A stretch of 64,000 nt of DNA from Paracoccus acridae. GTDB lineage: Bacteria > Pseudomonadota > Alphaproteobacteria > Rhodobacterales > Rhodobacteraceae. The notes below the pieces were generated by a model, which worked only from the letters and a program-made list of their open reading frames with translations, was not told where the DNA came from and ran no database searches. The stretch covers positions 547,318-611,317 of the forward strand of contig NZ_BMIV01000001.1 in NCBI RefSeq assembly GCF_014642735.1, written 5' to 3'. A program made the translations under genes and the position numbers. This document shows positions 27,913 through 37,501 of this stretch, one piece after another. Position 1 is the stretch's first letter, and each line of letters opens with the position of its first letter.

Positions 27913-29871
27913 ATGGCCCAGAAGGACAAACCCTGGCTGTTCCGCACCTATGCGGGCCATTCCACGGCCGCCAAGTCGAATGCGCTTTACCGCACCAACC
28001 TGGCCAAGGGGCAGACCGGCCTATCGGTGGCCTTCGACCTGCCGACGCAGACCGGTTATGACAGCGACCATGTGCTGGCGCGGGGCGAGGTGGGCAAGGT
28101 CGGCGTGCCGATCTGCCATCTGGGCGACATGCGGGCGCTGTTCGAGGGCATCCCGCTGGAGCAGATGAACACCTCGATGACGATCAACGCCACCGCCCCC
28201 TGGCTGCTGTCGCTGTATATCGCGGTGGCCGAGGAGCAGGGCGCGGATATCGCGGCCTTGCAGGGCACCGTCCAGAACGACCTGATCAAGGAATACCTGT
28301 CGCGCGGCACCTATATCTGCCCGCCCAAGCCGTCCCTGGCGATGATCACGGACGTGGCCGCCTATACGCGGGAACACCTGCCCAAGTGGAACCCGATGAA
28401 CGTCTGTTCCTATCACCTGCAGGAAGCCGGCGCGACGCCGCAGCAGGAACTGGCCTATGCCCTGGCGACCGCCATTGCCGTGCTGGACGACCTGAAGGGC
28501 AAGGTTCCGGCCGAGAGCTTCCCCGAGATGGTGGGCCGCATCAGCTTCTTCGTGAATGCGGGCATCCGCTTCGTCACCGAGATGTGCAAGATGCGGGCGT
28601 TTACGGAATTGTGGGACGAGATCACGCGCGACCGCTATGGCATCGCCGAAGAAAAATACCGCCGCTTCCGCTATGGCGTGCAGGTCAACAGCCTTGGGCT
28701 GACGGAACAGCAGCCGGAAAACAACGTGTATCGCATCCTGCTGGAGATGCTGGCCGTCACGCTGTCGAAGAACGCGCGGGCGCGGGCCGTCCAGCTTCCA
28801 GCCTGGAACGAGGCGCTGGGCCTGCCCCGTCCCTGGGACCAGCAATGGTCGCTGCGGATGCAGCAGATCCTGGCCTATGAAACCGACCTGCTGGAATATG
28901 GCGACCTGTTCGACGGCAACCCGGTCATCGCCGCCAAGGTCGAGGAGTTGAAGGCGGGCGCAAGGGACGAATTGCGCCTGCTGGACGACATGGGCGGGGC
29001 GATCGCGGCCATCGACTACATGAAGGCGCGGCTGGTCGAATCGAATGCCGAACGTCTGGGTCGGATCGAGACGAACGAAACCGTCGTTGTGGGGGTCAAC
29101 CGCTGGCAGGGGGGAGAGGACTCGCCCCTGACGGCGGGCGATGGCGGGATCATGGTGGTCGATCCGGCGGTGGAACAGGATCAGATCGCGCGGTTGCAGG
29201 CCTGGCGGCGGGCGCGGGACGAAGGCGCGGTGCAGCTTGCGCTGGGCGCGTTGCGCGACGCGGCAAGGCGGGGCGAGAACGTGATGCCCTGGTCCATCGC
29301 CGCGGCCAAGGCAGGGGCCACGACAGGCGAATGGGCGGGCATCATGCGGCAGGTCCATGGCGAATATCGCGGCCCGACCGGCGTGTCATCAAGCCCGTCC
29401 AACCGCACCGAGGGGCTGGAGGAGATCCGCGATGCCGTGGATGCCGTCAGCGCGCGCCTGGGGCGGCGGCTGAAATTCGTGGTGGGCAAGCCGGGCCTTG
29501 ACGGCCATTCCAACGGCGCCGAGCAGATCGCCTTTCGCGCCCGCGACTGCGGCATGGACATCACCTATGAAGGCATCCGCCTGACGCCCGAGCAGATCGT
29601 GGCCTGCGCGGCCGAGGAAGACGCCCATGTCATTGGCCTGTCGATCCTGTCCGGCAGCCACCTGCCGCTGATCGAGGACGTGATGGCCCGCATCCGCGCG
29701 GCGGGGATGGTCCATGTTCCGGTGATCGTCGGCGGGATCATCCCCGACGAGGATGCGGCACGCCTGCGGGCCATGGGCGTGGCGCGGGTCTATACGCCCA
29801 AGGACTTCCAGTTGAACACGATCATGATGGACATCGTGGCGCTGGTGGAGCCCAGCGTCGAGGCGGCGTGA
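27913..29871 (+). CDS. ecm: Ethylmalonyl-CoA mutase (B12-dependent)
   Basis: The 652-aa enzyme interconverts (2R)-ethylmalonyl-CoA and (2S)-methylsuccinyl-CoA. An N-terminal TIM barrel has the acyl-CoA site AFDLPTQTGYDSDH. The C-terminal cobalamin domain has KPGLDGHSNGAEQ (DxHxxG, from about residue 526), GLSILSGSH and VIVGGIIPDED. The single-chain form and the divergent ccr neighbour indicate Ecm rather than methylmalonyl-CoA mutase. GAGGCGAAGC precedes the ATG at 27913; an in-frame start at 27880 lacks one. Confidence 0.94.
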   Translation: MAQKDKPWLFRTYAGHSTAAKSNALYRTNLAKGQTGLSVAFDLPTQTGYDSDHVLARGEVGKVGVPICHLGDMRALFEGIPLEQMNTSMTINATAPWLLSLYIAVAEEQGADIAALQGTVQNDLIKEYLSRGTYICPPKPSLAMITDVAAYTREHLPKWNPMNVCSYHLQEAGATPQQELAYALATAIAVLDDLKGKVPAESFPEMVGRISFFVNAGIRFVTEMCKMRAFTELWDEITRDRYGIAEEKYRRFRYGVQVNSLGLTEQQPENNVYRILLEMLAVTLSKNARARAVQLPAWNEALGLPRPWDQQWSLRMQQILAYETDLLEYGDLFDGNPVIAAKVEELKAGARDELRLLDDMGGAIAAIDYMKARLVESNAERLGRIETNETVVVGVNRWQGGEDSPLTAGDGGIMVVDPAVEQDQIARLQAWRRARDEGAVQLALGALRDAARRGENVMPWSIAAAKAGATTGEWAGIMRQVHGEYRGPTGVSSSPSNRTEGLEEIRDAVDAVSARLGRRLKFVVGKPGLDGHSNGAEQIAFRARDCGMDITYEGIRLTPEQIVACAAEEDAHVIGLSILSGSHLPLIEDVMARIRAAGMVHVPVIVGGIIPDEDAARLRAMGVARVYTPKDFQLNTIMMDIVALVEPSVEAA

Positions 29872-29944
29872 CTGCGTCCCGCGAGCGCCGGGGGACTTCG
29901 CGTCCCCCGGACCCCCTGCGGGATATTTTCACACAGAAGATGAC
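29872..29944 (+). repeat. Dispersed palindromic element, copy C
   Basis: Directly after the ecm stop: TGCGTCCCGCG, the hairpin CCGGGGGACTTCGCGTCCCCCGG (11-bp arms in part), ACCCCCTGC, GGGATATTTTC, then ACACAGAAGATGA. The leading TGCGTCCCGCG is shared with copy D. Confidence 0.8.
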
Positions 29945-29960
29945 CGCGAGGCACAAAATG

Positions 29961-29989
29961 AAAACGCCGCCCGGTCGGGGCGGCGTTTT
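29961..29989. terminator. Bidirectional terminator between ecm and rpmE
   Basis: A perfect 12-bp stem, AAAACGCCGCCC (29961-29972) and GGGCGGCGTTTT (29978-29989), with a 5-nt loop. The arms give A and T tracts on both strands, so it can end the ecm and the convergent rpmE transcripts. Confidence 0.9.
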
Positions 29990-30011
29990 GCAATTTCGTA
30001 GAGCAGGGCGA

Positions 30012-30233
30012 TCAGAAGCCCAGGCCTGCGTATTTCGACTTGAACTTCGACACGCGGCCGCCGGTGTCCATCAGCTTGGCCGAACCGCCGGTCCAGGCCG
30101 GGTGCACGGTGGGGTCGATGTCCAGCGTCATGGTCTGGCCTTCCGCGCCCCAGGTCGAGCGCGTCTGGTAGGTGGTGCCATCGGTCATCTTGATCTCGAT
30201 GGTGTGGTAGTCGGGGTGGATGTCTTTTTTCAT
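30012..30233 (-). CDS. rpmE: 50S ribosomal protein L31
   Basis: The 73-aa protein starts [19 protein letters not shown] and ends with the typical [10 protein letters not shown]. It contains no cysteine at all, so it is of the type lacking the zinc-binding residues. It is the last gene of the minus-strand ribosomal run, 11 bp downstream of rplS. A terminator follows. Confidence 0.96.
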   Translation of the reverse strand: MKKDIHPDYHTIEIKMTDGTTYQTRSTWGAEGQTMTLDIDPTVHPAWTGGSAKLMDTGGRVSKFKSKYAGLGF

Positions 30234-30244
30234 CGGAAGGATCC

Positions 30245-30628
30245 TCAGGCTTTCGCGTCGGACAGCGGACGATAGTTGGTTTTCTCGACGATCCGGGCCG
30301 ATTTGCCGCGACGGTCGCGCAGGTAGTACAGCTTGGCGCGGCGGACCTTGCCGCGGCGCACGACTTCGATCGAGTCGACGTTGGTCGAATACAGCGGGAA
30401 CACGCGTTCCACGCCTTCGCCGAAGCTGATCTTGCGCACGGTGAAGCTGGCGCTGATGGTGCTGCCGCCCTTGCGGGAAATGCAGACGCCTTCATACATC
30501 TGGACGCGCGAACGCGTGCCTTCCGTCACCTTGTAGCCGACGCGCACGGTGTCGCCGGCCTTGAAATCCGGGATGGTCTTGCCGAGCTGTGCGATCTGCT
30601 CGGCTTCGAGTTCTGCGATCAGGTTCAT
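30245..30628 (-). CDS. rplS: 50S ribosomal protein L19
   Basis: The 127-aa protein has the L19 signatures [30 protein letters not shown] and [19 protein letters not shown]. It lies at the 30S-50S interface. Its ATG overlaps the trmD stop by 4 bp, continuing the classic rpsP-rimM-trmD-rplS order. Confidence 0.97.
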   Translation of the reverse strand: MNLIAELEAEQIAQLGKTIPDFKAGDTVRVGYKVTEGTRSRVQMYEGVCISRKGGSTISASFTVRKISFGEGVERVFPLYSTNVDSIEVVRRGKVRRAKLYYLRDRRGKSARIVEKTNYRPLSDAKA

Positions 30629-31500
30629 CGCCTGGGTTCCTTGTCATGCTCGCGGTAGCCCCGCGATTGGTCTGATGCGCCCGAGAGCTGTCGGTCCTTT
30701 GCCGGGTCCATACGGGTTTCCTCGTATGCCCGCCACAGGTCGGGGCGGCGTTCCTTTGTCAGCCTTTCGGCTTCACCGGCCCTCCAACGATGAATGGCCG
30801 CGTGATTGCCCGACAGCAGAACCTCGGGTATCTCGCGGCCTTCCCATTGGGCGGGCTTCGTGAACTGGGGGGCCTCGAGCAGCCCCCTGTTGCCGATGGA
30901 AAAGGATTCCTCGGCCAGAGAGTCGTGATTCCCCAGCACGCGCGGTATAAGCCGGACCGTCGCGTCGATCAAGACCTGAGCGGCGATCTCTCCTCCGGTC
31001 AGGACATAGTCGCCGATGCTGATTTCCTCGATGCCGTGGGCGTCAAGAACGCGCTGGTCCACGCCCTCGAACCGGCCGCAGATCAGCGTGACACCGTTGC
31101 CCTGGGCCAGGTCGCGGGCGCGGGCCTGGGTCAGCGACTTGCCGCGCGGCGACATGTAGATCACCGGGCGCGGCGGGCCCTGGCGGGCCTCGCGCAGGGC
31201 GGCGTCCATCACGTCGGCGCGGATCACCATGCCCGCGCCACCGCCCGCCGGCGTGTCATCGACATTGCGGTGACGGCCGGTGCCGAAGTCCCGCAGGGGA
31301 ATGGTGCGCAGGTTCCACAATCCCTGGGCCAGCGCCTTGCCGGTCAGCGACAGGCCCAGGATGCCGGGAAAGGCCTCGGGGAACAGGGTGACGATGCTGG
31401 CGGTCCAGGCACCCTGCACCTGCGGTTCCGCCATCAACTCGCGCGGGCGCAGGCTGGGGGTGACGGACAGGCGGCCGTGGGATTTCGGGGCGTCACTCAT
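30625..31500 (-). CDS. trmD: tRNA (guanine37-N1)-methyltransferase
   Basis: The 291-aa SPOUT-fold enzyme uses SAM to methylate G37 of tRNAs. Visible motifs are [45 protein letters not shown] and [13 protein letters not shown]. It is longer than the usual 240-250 aa because of an N-terminal extension and a charged C-terminal tail. The start at 31500 overlaps rimM by 8 bp; an in-frame ATG at 31434 would remove 22 weakly conserved residues. Confidence 0.95.
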   Translation of the reverse strand: MSDAPKSHGRLSVTPSLRPRELMAEPQVQGAWTASIVTLFPEAFPGILGLSLTGKALAQGLWNLRTIPLRDFGTGRHRNVDDTPAGGGAGMVIRADVMDAALREARQGPPRPVIYMSPRGKSLTQARARDLAQGNGVTLICGRFEGVDQRVLDAHGIEEISIGDYVLTGGEIAAQVLIDATVRLIPRVLGNHDSLAEESFSIGNRGLLEAPQFTKPAQWEGREIPEVLLSGNHAAIHRWRAGEAERLTKERRPDLWRAYEETRMDPAKDRQLSGASDQSRGYREHDKEPRR

Positions 31501-31993
31501 CGCTGGCGGGGGGATCGGCCACGATGCGGCGCGCCGTCAGGTCCACGGTCGGCACCACAGCGCGGGTGAAGGGCAGCAGCAGCACGTCCTTGCCGCCCAC
31601 AACTTCCAGGATGTCGCCCGCGCCATGGTCGAAGATCGCGCGCACCCGGCCCAGAACGGCGCCGCCGGTATCGACGACCTCCAGCCCGATCAGGTCGGCG
31701 TGATAGAATTCGTCGTCGGGCAGCGAGGGCAGGGCGGCTCGCGGCGCCCAGAGTGTGACGCCCTTCAGCGCCTCGGCATCCTCGCGCGTGGCGACGCCCG
31801 ACAGGCGCGCGCCAAGGCCGCCGGTGACGGGGCGCGTCAGCCGGATGGTGAAGCTGCGCTTGCCATCCTCGGTCGTCAGGGGGGTGTATTTCGCAATGTC
31901 CGAAGGTTCGGCGCAGAAGCTTTTCAGCCGCACTTCGCCCTGGACCCCAAAGGCCCCGGCAATCGCGCCCACGCAGATGCGGTCTTGTGACAT
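31493..31993 (-). CDS. rimM: Ribosome maturation factor RimM
   Basis: The 166-aa protein has the N-terminal RimM barrel ([21 protein letters not shown]) and a C-terminal PRC-barrel ([29 protein letters not shown]). It assists maturation of the 30S head around S19. It lies 49 bp downstream of rpsP and overlaps trmD. Confidence 0.95.
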   Translation of the reverse strand: MSQDRICVGAIAGAFGVQGEVRLKSFCAEPSDIAKYTPLTTEDGKRSFTIRLTRPVTGGLGARLSGVATREDAEALKGVTLWAPRAALPSLPDDEFYHADLIGLEVVDTGGAVLGRVRAIFDHGAGDILEVVGGKDVLLLPFTRAVVPTVDLTARRIVADPPASDE

Positions 31994-32010
31994 ACGGCCC
32001 CTTTCACCGG

Positions 32011-32035
32011 GAAAGGGCGGGGTTTGCCCCCGCCC
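32011..32035 (-). terminator. Hairpin between rpsP and rimM
   Basis: A perfect 8-bp stem, GGGCGGGG (32015-32022) with CCCCGCCC (32028-32035), is followed on the minus strand by TTTCCC. It lies 8 bp after the rpsP stop. With only three T residues it may attenuate rather than end the operon transcript. Confidence 0.45.
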
Positions 32036-32042
32036 GATCGGA

Positions 32043-32399
32043 TCACTCGGCTTCGGCCGGAGCGGCGGCTTTCGCGGCCTTTTCGGCGGCGCGGGCGGTG
32101 GCTTTCTTGCCGGGCTCGCCCTTTTTCAGGTTGGCGCGGGTCGATTTCTCACGCACGCCGGCGGCTTCCAGGAAGCGGGCCACGCGGTCGGTCGGCTGGG
32201 CGCCGTGGTCCAGCCAATGCTTGGCGCGATCCACGTCCAGCTTGATGCGGTCTTCGCTGTCCTTGGCCAGCAGCGGGTTGTAGGTGCCCAGCTTTTCCAG
32301 GAAGCGGCCGTCGCGCGGCATGCGCGAATCGGACACGACGATGGCGTAATGCGGGCGCTTCTTGCTGCCGCCACGGGCCAGACGGATTTTCGTTGCCAT
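32043..32399 (-). CDS. rpsP: 30S ribosomal protein S16
   Basis: The 118-aa protein begins [20 protein letters not shown] and has the S16 core ([12 protein letters not shown]). Beyond about residue 85 it carries a Lys/Ala-rich extension, as is usual in alphaproteobacteria. GGAGAAACCCA precedes the ATG. It is the first gene of the rpsP-rimM-trmD-rplS-rpmE run. Confidence 0.97.
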   Translation of the reverse strand: MATKIRLARGGSKKRPHYAIVVSDSRMPRDGRFLEKLGTYNPLLAKDSEDRIKLDVDRAKHWLDHGAQPTDRVARFLEAAGVREKSTRANLKKGEPGKKATARAAEKAAKAAAPAEAE

Positions 32400-32446
32400 T
32401 GGGTTTCTCCTTGTAAGTAATGGCGGGTTTGGCGGGGATCCCGCCG

Positions 32447-32752
32447 TCAGGATTGAAAGGTTTCGTGATGCCGGATCACTTCGGCGATCACGAAGTTGAG
32501 GAATTTGCGCGCGAATTCCGGGTCGAGGTCGGCCTCGCGCGCGAGGCGTTCCAGCCGTTCGATCTGCTGCGCTTCACGCGCTGGATCGGACGGCGGAAGA
32601 TCGTGTTCGGCCTTGAGGCGGCCGACGGATTGGGTGTGCTTGAAGCGTTCGGCCAGCGTATAGACCAGGATTGCGTCCAGCCGGTCGATGCTGGCGCGGT
32701 GGTCGCGCAACAGGGCCGCGGCGCGGGCGGCGGGATCGGTATGGTCGTCCAT
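32447..32752 (-). CDS. Chorismate mutase, AroQ class
   Basis: The 101-aa all-helical protein matches monofunctional AroQ-type chorismate mutases: [19 protein letters not shown] in the first helix, [19 protein letters not shown] with the active-site lysine, and a C-terminal [11 protein letters not shown] helix. It converts chorismate to prephenate, the substrate of the TyrA-like enzyme elsewhere in the window. The ATG at 32752 overlaps the ffh stop (TGATG) and has GAAGAAG upstream; a GTG at 32755 is an alternative. Confidence 0.9.
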   Translation of the reverse strand: MDDHTDPAARAAALLRDHRASIDRLDAILVYTLAERFKHTQSVGRLKAEHDLPPSDPAREAQQIERLERLAREADLDPEFARKFLNFVIAEVIRHHETFQS

Positions 32753-34248
32753 CACTTCTTCCCGAACATGCCGGACAGCCCGCCGGGAAGGCCTGCCTTG
32801 CCCAGTTGGCCGCCAAGGCCGCGCGGATCCTGCAGCATCTTCTGCGCCTCGGCCATTTTCGCCGGATCGAAGTTTTCCAGGTCGGGCAGGCCGCCGCCCT
32901 TGCCGGTCATGGCACGCATGGCCTGCTTCAGCATCCCGCCCTTGCCCATCTTGCCCAGCTTCTTCATCGTGTCGGCCATCTGCTTCTGCATCTTCAGAAG
33001 CTTGTTGAGTTCCGACACCTCCATCCCCGCACCGGCCGCGATCCGCTTCTTGCGGCTGGCCTGCAGCATGTCGGGATTGGCGCGTTCCTTCTTCGTCATC
33101 GAATTGATGAGCGCGATCTGCCGGGCGATGGCCTTGTCGTCCATGCCCGCGGCCTCGGCCTGCTTGGCCATCTTGGCCATGCCGGGCATCATGCCCATGA
33201 TGGACTGCATCCCGCCCATCTTCTGCATCTGTTCAAGCTGGCCTTTCAGGTCGTTCATGTTGAACAGACCCTTCTGGAAGCGCTTCATCATGCGCTCGGC
33301 CTGCTCGACCTCCAGCACCTGCTGGGCCTTTTCCACCAGGGCCACGATGTCGCCCATGCCGAGGATCCGGCCCGCGACGCGCTGCGCGTCGAAGGTTTCC
33401 AGGGCGTCCATCTTTTCGCCCAGGCCCACGAAGCGGATCGGCTTGCCGGTAATGGCGCGCATCGACAGCGCGGCACCGCCGCGCCCGTCGCCGTCCATCC
33501 GGGTCAGCACGACGCCGGATACGCCGACCTTCTGGTCGAATTCTGTCGCGACGTTCACCGCGTCCTGGCCGGTCAACCCATCGACGACCAGCAGCGTTTC
33601 GCGCGGCTGGGCGATGTCGCGGACGGCCTGAACCTCGTCCATCAGCGTCTGGTCGATATGGAGGCGGCCGGCGGTGTCCAGCATCACCACGTCATAGCCG
33701 CCAAGCGCGGCCTGCTGTTTTGCGCGGCTGGCGATCTGCGGGGCAGTCTGGCCCGGCACGATGGGCAGGGTATCGACGCCGATCTGGCTGCCCAGGATTG
33801 CCAGTTGCTCCATCGCGGCGGGACGGTTGGTGTCCAGCGACGCCATCAGCACGCGCTTCTTTTCGCGTTCCTTCAGGCGCAGGGCCAGCTTGGCCGTGGT
33901 GGTGGTCTTGCCCGAACCCTGCAACCCGACCATCAGGATCGGCGCGGGCGGGTTGTCGATACGCAGGGCGTCGGGCGCATCCTCGCCCTGCAAAACCTTG
34001 ATCAGTTCGTCATGGACGATCTTGACGACCTGCTGGCCTGGCGTGATCGACTTGGTGACGGCGGACCCGGTGGCCTTCTGCGTGACCGCCTTGACGAAGT
34101 TGCGCGCCACCGGCAGCGAGACGTCGGCTTCCAGCAGGGCCACGCGGACTTCGCGCATGGCGGCGGTGACGTCGTCTTCCGTCAGCGCCCCCTGCTTGGT
34201 CAGCCGGTCGAAGACGCCGCCCAAACGGTCGGAAAGGTTCTCGAACAT
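32752..34248 (-). CDS. ffh: Signal recognition particle protein Ffh
   Basis: The 498-aa GTPase has the N domain, then the G domain (GLQGSGKTTTTAKLALRL, DTAGRLHID, TRMDGDGRGGAALS). The methionine-rich M domain at the C-terminus binds 4.5S RNA and signal sequences. It targets nascent membrane proteins to FtsY. The ATG at 34248 has GGAGG upstream; the frame remains open to 34344 without a ribosome site. The chorismate mutase gene overlaps its end. Confidence 0.97.
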   Translation of the reverse strand: MFENLSDRLGGVFDRLTKQGALTEDDVTAAMREVRVALLEADVSLPVARNFVKAVTQKATGSAVTKSITPGQQVVKIVHDELIKVLQGEDAPDALRIDNPPAPILMVGLQGSGKTTTTAKLALRLKEREKKRVLMASLDTNRPAAMEQLAILGSQIGVDTLPIVPGQTAPQIASRAKQQAALGGYDVVMLDTAGRLHIDQTLMDEVQAVRDIAQPRETLLVVDGLTGQDAVNVATEFDQKVGVSGVVLTRMDGDGRGGAALSMRAITGKPIRFVGLGEKMDALETFDAQRVAGRILGMGDIVALVEKAQQVLEVEQAERMMKRFQKGLFNMNDLKGQLEQMQKMGGMQSIMGMMPGMAKMAKQAEAAGMDDKAIARQIALINSMTKKERANPDMLQASRKKRIAAGAGMEVSELNKLLKMQKQMADTMKKLGKMGKGGMLKQAMRAMTGKGGGLPDLENFDPAKMAEAQKMLQDPRGLGGQLGKAGLPGGLSGMFGKK

Positions 34249-34332
34249 CGCCGGGCCTCCTTCGGTCCAAAACAGGTTTGCCCCCGTGGGCGCAACGCGC
34301 TGACGGAGGGCGATCCCCGCGACAGACGGGGA

Positions 34333-34353
34333 CCGGAAGGTCAATCCTTCCGG
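34333..34353. repeat. Short hairpin upstream of ffh
   Basis: CCGGAAGG (34333-34340) and CCTTCCGG (34346-34353) form a perfect 8-bp stem with a 5-nt loop. It lies 85 bp upstream of ffh and 18 bp from the azoR terminator. There is no T tract. It could belong to the ffh 5' leader. Confidence 0.45.
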
Positions 34354-34370
34354 GAATCTGGGGGCTGATA

Positions 34371-34403
34371 CGAAAAAACGGCCCGCGAGTCAACGCAGGC
34401 CGT
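34371..34403 (-). terminator. Intrinsic terminator after azoR
   Basis: ACGGCC (34378-34383) pairs with GGCCGT (34398-34403), with a further GCG/CGC inside. On the minus strand the stem is followed by a run of six T residues. It lies 23 bp after the azoR stop and isolates ffh from it. Confidence 0.8.
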
Positions 34404-34425
34404 GATACTTGTTACAAGGGAAAAT

Positions 34426-35013
34426 TCAGGCCGCCAGCTTTTCCAGTGCGTCCTGCGCGCGGGCCAGGCCAGCTTCGCGGTCCATCGCCAGCCGGTCGGC
34501 CGCAACGAAGTCCACGTCGGTGATGCCCAGGAAGCCCAGCATGAAGCGGATATAGCCCGAGGCATGGTCCAGGTCCGACCCCATGGGCGTGCCCGCCGCG
34601 CTATAGGCGATGATGGCGCGCTTGCCCGTCAGCAGGCCTTCGGGGCCTTCGGCGGTATAGCGGAAGGATTTTCCGGCGCGCGCGATCTGGTCCAGCCAGT
34701 TCTTCAACTGCGCGGGCAGGTTGAAGTTATAGACCGGCAGCCCGATCACCAGAACGTCGGCGGCCTGGACCTCGGCCAGGTAGGCGTCCGAGATCGCGAT
34801 CAGGCGCTGTTGCTCGGGCGTCGGGCTTTCGGGGGCCATGCGGACGGCTTCGAACCAGGCGCTGTCGATGGCCGGAACGCCGTCGTTCAGGTCGCGATGG
34901 GTCACCGTCGCGTCCGGGTTGGATGCGGTCAGCTTGGCGACGATGTCGGCCGTCAGCTTGCGCGAGACCGAGGCGTCGCCCGTGATGGCGCTGTCGATAT
35001 GCAGGATGTTCAT
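34426..35013 (-). CDS. azoR: FMN-dependent NADH-azoreductase
   Basis: The 195-aa flavodoxin-like protein starts MNILHIDSAITGDASVSRKL and contains LVIGLPVYNFNLPAQLKNWLDQI, the AzoR signature around the FMN site. A further conserved stretch is the segment GPEGLLTGKRAIIAYSAAG. It reduces azo dyes and quinones with NADH. It is divergent from a LysR-type regulator 105 bp away, which probably controls it. Confidence 0.94.
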   Translation of the reverse strand: MNILHIDSAITGDASVSRKLTADIVAKLTASNPDATVTHRDLNDGVPAIDSAWFEAVRMAPESPTPEQQRLIAISDAYLAEVQAADVLVIGLPVYNFNLPAQLKNWLDQIARAGKSFRYTAEGPEGLLTGKRAIIAYSAAGTPMGSDLDHASGYIRFMLGFLGITDVDFVAADRLAMDREAGLARAQDALEKLAA

Positions 35014-35118
35014 CGGAATGTCCGTTCAGGTTCAGGAATGGTGCGCTGATGTTGATTTAGGGCTAGGCTCGAACGGGGGAAATGGTGATAAACGCGCAAT
35101 ATCTGTGCGGAGATGCAC

Positions 35119-35964
35119 ATGACGATTGACAGTTGGGACGATCTTCGCATTGCGCTGGCCGTGGCGCGCAGCGGCACCGTCAGCGGCGCGGCCGAGGCCC
35201 TGGGTGTCCACCACGCCACCGTCATCCGCCGCATCGACGGGCTGGAAGCACAGCTTGGCGTCAAGCTGTTCCAGCGGCATCCCCGGGGCTATGCCCTGAC
35301 CGAGGCGGGACAGGCGATGCTGAAGGTCGCGGGCGACGCGGATGAACGCTTTGCCCAGTTGACCGCGCAGATCGCGGGCGGAGGTGACCGGATCGAGGGG
35401 GAACTGGTCGTGACCTCGCTTCCCGAACTGGCCGATGTGGTCATGCCTCGACTGATCCGCCTGATGCGCCAGCATCCGGGATTGAGGGTGAACTATCTGA
35501 CCGACGTGCGCCTGTTCCGTCTGGACGCGGGCGAAGCGCATGTCGCGATCCGCGCGGGCAGCCAGCCGACGGAACCGGACTATGTCGTCCGTCCGATGGG
35601 CACGCTGCGCCATCCGGTCTATGCCGCCCCTGCCTATGTCGCTTTGCACGGAGAGGTGGCGGGGATCGACGGGCATCGCCTGGCCCTGATGGGTCCGCAG
35701 GCCCGCAATGCGCCGCTGATGCGCTGGTTGCAGGACCGTGTGGACCCGCGGCAGATCGTCATCACCGCCAATGACGAATCCGCACGCGAAGCCGTGATCC
35801 GCGCGGGCCTTGCGATTGGCCCCCTGTCGCCGTCCCGCGCCGAGGGACTGGTCGAGGTGATGGCCCTGCCCGAATGGGAATCGCGGCTGTGGCTGGTCAC
35901 GCATGTCGATCTGCACCGCACGCCCAAGGTGCAAGCGGCCGTGGCGGCGCTGCGCGACGCATGA
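35119..35964 (+). CDS. LysR-family transcriptional regulator
   Basis: The 281-aa protein has the LysR helix-turn-helix (LRIALAVARSGTVSGAAEAL, HATVIRRIDGLEAQLGVKLF) and a C-terminal effector domain. The ATG at 35119 has GGAG six bases upstream; the ATG at 35113 directly abuts it. The gene is divergent from azoR, the usual layout for LysR regulators and their targets, so control of azoR is likely. The AhpD-like gene follows 53 bp downstream. Confidence 0.93.
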   Translation: MTIDSWDDLRIALAVARSGTVSGAAEALGVHHATVIRRIDGLEAQLGVKLFQRHPRGYALTEAGQAMLKVAGDADERFAQLTAQIAGGGDRIEGELVVTSLPELADVVMPRLIRLMRQHPGLRVNYLTDVRLFRLDAGEAHVAIRAGSQPTEPDYVVRPMGTLRHPVYAAPAYVALHGEVAGIDGHRLALMGPQARNAPLMRWLQDRVDPRQIVITANDESAREAVIRAGLAIGPLSPSRAEGLVEVMALPEWESRLWLVTHVDLHRTPKVQAAVAALRDA

Positions 35965-36017
35965 CCCCTTCACAGCCTGCAAGCCGCAGGCCAAGGTGGC
36001 CGCATCGGAGGAACCCC

Positions 36018-36587
36018 ATGACCCATCCCATCAGCCGCTTTGCCGTGCCCGACCTTGAAACCCTGCCGCAGGACATGCAGGACGCCATCGCCAAGGTGGC
36101 CGAGAAGTCGGGCTTCGTGCCCAATGTCTTCCTGGCCCTGGCGCACCGTCCCGACGAATTCCGCGCCTTCTTCGCCTATCACCAGGCGCTGATGGACAAG
36201 GACATCGGCCTGACCAAGGCGGAACGGGAAATGATCGTGGTCGCGGTCAGCGGCATCAACAACTGCCAGTATTGCGTGGTGGCCCATGGCGCGATCCTGC
36301 GCATCCGCGCCAAGAACCCGCTGATCGCCGACCAGGTGGCGATCAACTGGCGCAAGGCGGATCTGACCGACCGGCAGCGGGCGATGCTGGCCTATGCCGA
36401 AAAGGTGACGGTCGCGGCCCACCAGATCGGCGATTCCGACCACCAGGCGTTGCGCGACGCCGGCTTCGACGCCGACGAAATCTGGGACATCGGCGCCATC
36501 GCGGCCTTTTTCGGCATGTCGAACCGCATGGCCAATGCAGGCGATTTCCGCGCCAACGACGAATTCTACATGCTGGGCCGCGCGTGA
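36018..36587 (+). CDS. Peroxidase-related AhpD-like protein
   Basis: The 189-aa helical protein contains the AhpD/CMD redox motif in NNCQYCVVAHG (CxxC followed by H) near residue 85. The N-terminal part SRFAVPDLETLPQDMQD is typical of the uncharacterised peroxidase-related family. It probably acts in thiol-dependent peroxide removal. GGAGGAA precedes the ATG at 36018. It overlaps the EamA gene by 4 bp (GTGA). Confidence 0.9.
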   Translation: MTHPISRFAVPDLETLPQDMQDAIAKVAEKSGFVPNVFLALAHRPDEFRAFFAYHQALMDKDIGLTKAEREMIVVAVSGINNCQYCVVAHGAILRIRAKNPLIADQVAINWRKADLTDRQRAMLAYAEKVTVAAHQIGDSDHQALRDAGFDADEIWDIGAIAAFFGMSNRMANAGDFRANDEFYMLGRA

Positions 36588-37501
36588 ACCGCACCGAGGC
36601 CCTGCGCGGCCATGCGGCCATGCTGCTGTTCTCGGCGCTGGTCGCGGGATCGTTTTCCCTGGGCGTCAGGGCTGCGAACCTGATCGACCCAGCGGCGATC
36701 ACGGTCGCGCGCTTCGTCATCGCCGCCGGTGTGCTGGCGGGAATCACACTGGCGATACCGGGGCGGGGCCGCCCGCGCGCCCTGATCGAGGCGCCGTGGC
36801 GTTACCTTCTGCTGGGCGGCGCCTTTGCCGGGTATTTCGTCCTGATGTTCGAAGGGTTGAAGACCGCCCCCGCTGTCGCGGCAAGCGCGGTCTTCACGCT
36901 GACGCCGATCATGGCGGCGGGGTTTGGCTGGCTTCTGCTGAACCAGCGGATGACTGGGCATCTTGCGCTTGCCCTGGCGCTGGGCGGGGCAGGGGCGCTG
37001 TGGGTGATCTTTCGCGGCGACTCGGCGGCACTGATGCGGCTGGAAATCGGCCGGGGCGAGGCGATCTATTTCATCGGTTGCGCGTTGCACGCCCTTTACG
37101 CGGCCCTGGTCCGCAGGCTCAGCCGGAACGAAGGGCCGCTGATTTCCAGTCTTGGGACATTGGTGGCGGGCGGCATCCTGACCGCGGTGTGGGGCTGGGA
37201 CGCGCTGGTCTCGACGGACTGGGGACAGCTTCCCGCGATCGTCTGGATCACGATCTTCTATGTCGCTGTCTTCGCCAGCGCCTTCACCACGCTGCTGGTT
37301 CAATACGCGGCGATGCGCCTGCCCGCCGCAAAGGTCATGGCCTATACCTATCTGACGCCGCTGTGGGTAATCGGGCTGGAAGCCGCACTGGGACAGGGAA
37401 TGCCCGGCGCCGTGATGCTGCCCGGCATCCTGGCCACGGTGGGTGCCCTGGCCTTGCTGTTGAAGACCGACGAGCCTGCCGTCAGGACATCGCTGCGCTG
37501 A
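36584..37501 (+). CDS. EamA-family (DMT superfamily) transporter
   Basis: The 305-aa protein has about ten membrane helices in two EamA repeats. Examples are GVLAGITLAIPG, AASAVFTLTPIMAAGFGWLLL and, in the second repeat, the MRLPAAKVMAYTYLTPLWVI segment. The start is a GTG at 36584 overlapping the AhpD-like gene stop. The substrate is unknown; drug or metabolite export is typical. It converges with a small unknown gene by a 20-bp overlap. Confidence 0.92.
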   Translation: MNRTEALRGHAAMLLFSALVAGSFSLGVRAANLIDPAAITVARFVIAAGVLAGITLAIPGRGRPRALIEAPWRYLLLGGAFAGYFVLMFEGLKTAPAVAASAVFTLTPIMAAGFGWLLLNQRMTGHLALALALGGAGALWVIFRGDSAALMRLEIGRGEAIYFIGCALHALYAALVRRLSRNEGPLISSLGTLVAGGILTAVWGWDALVSTDWGQLPAIVWITIFYVAVFASAFTTLLVQYAAMRLPAAKVMAYTYLTPLWVIGLEAALGQGMPGAVMLPGILATVGALALLLKTDEPAVRTSLR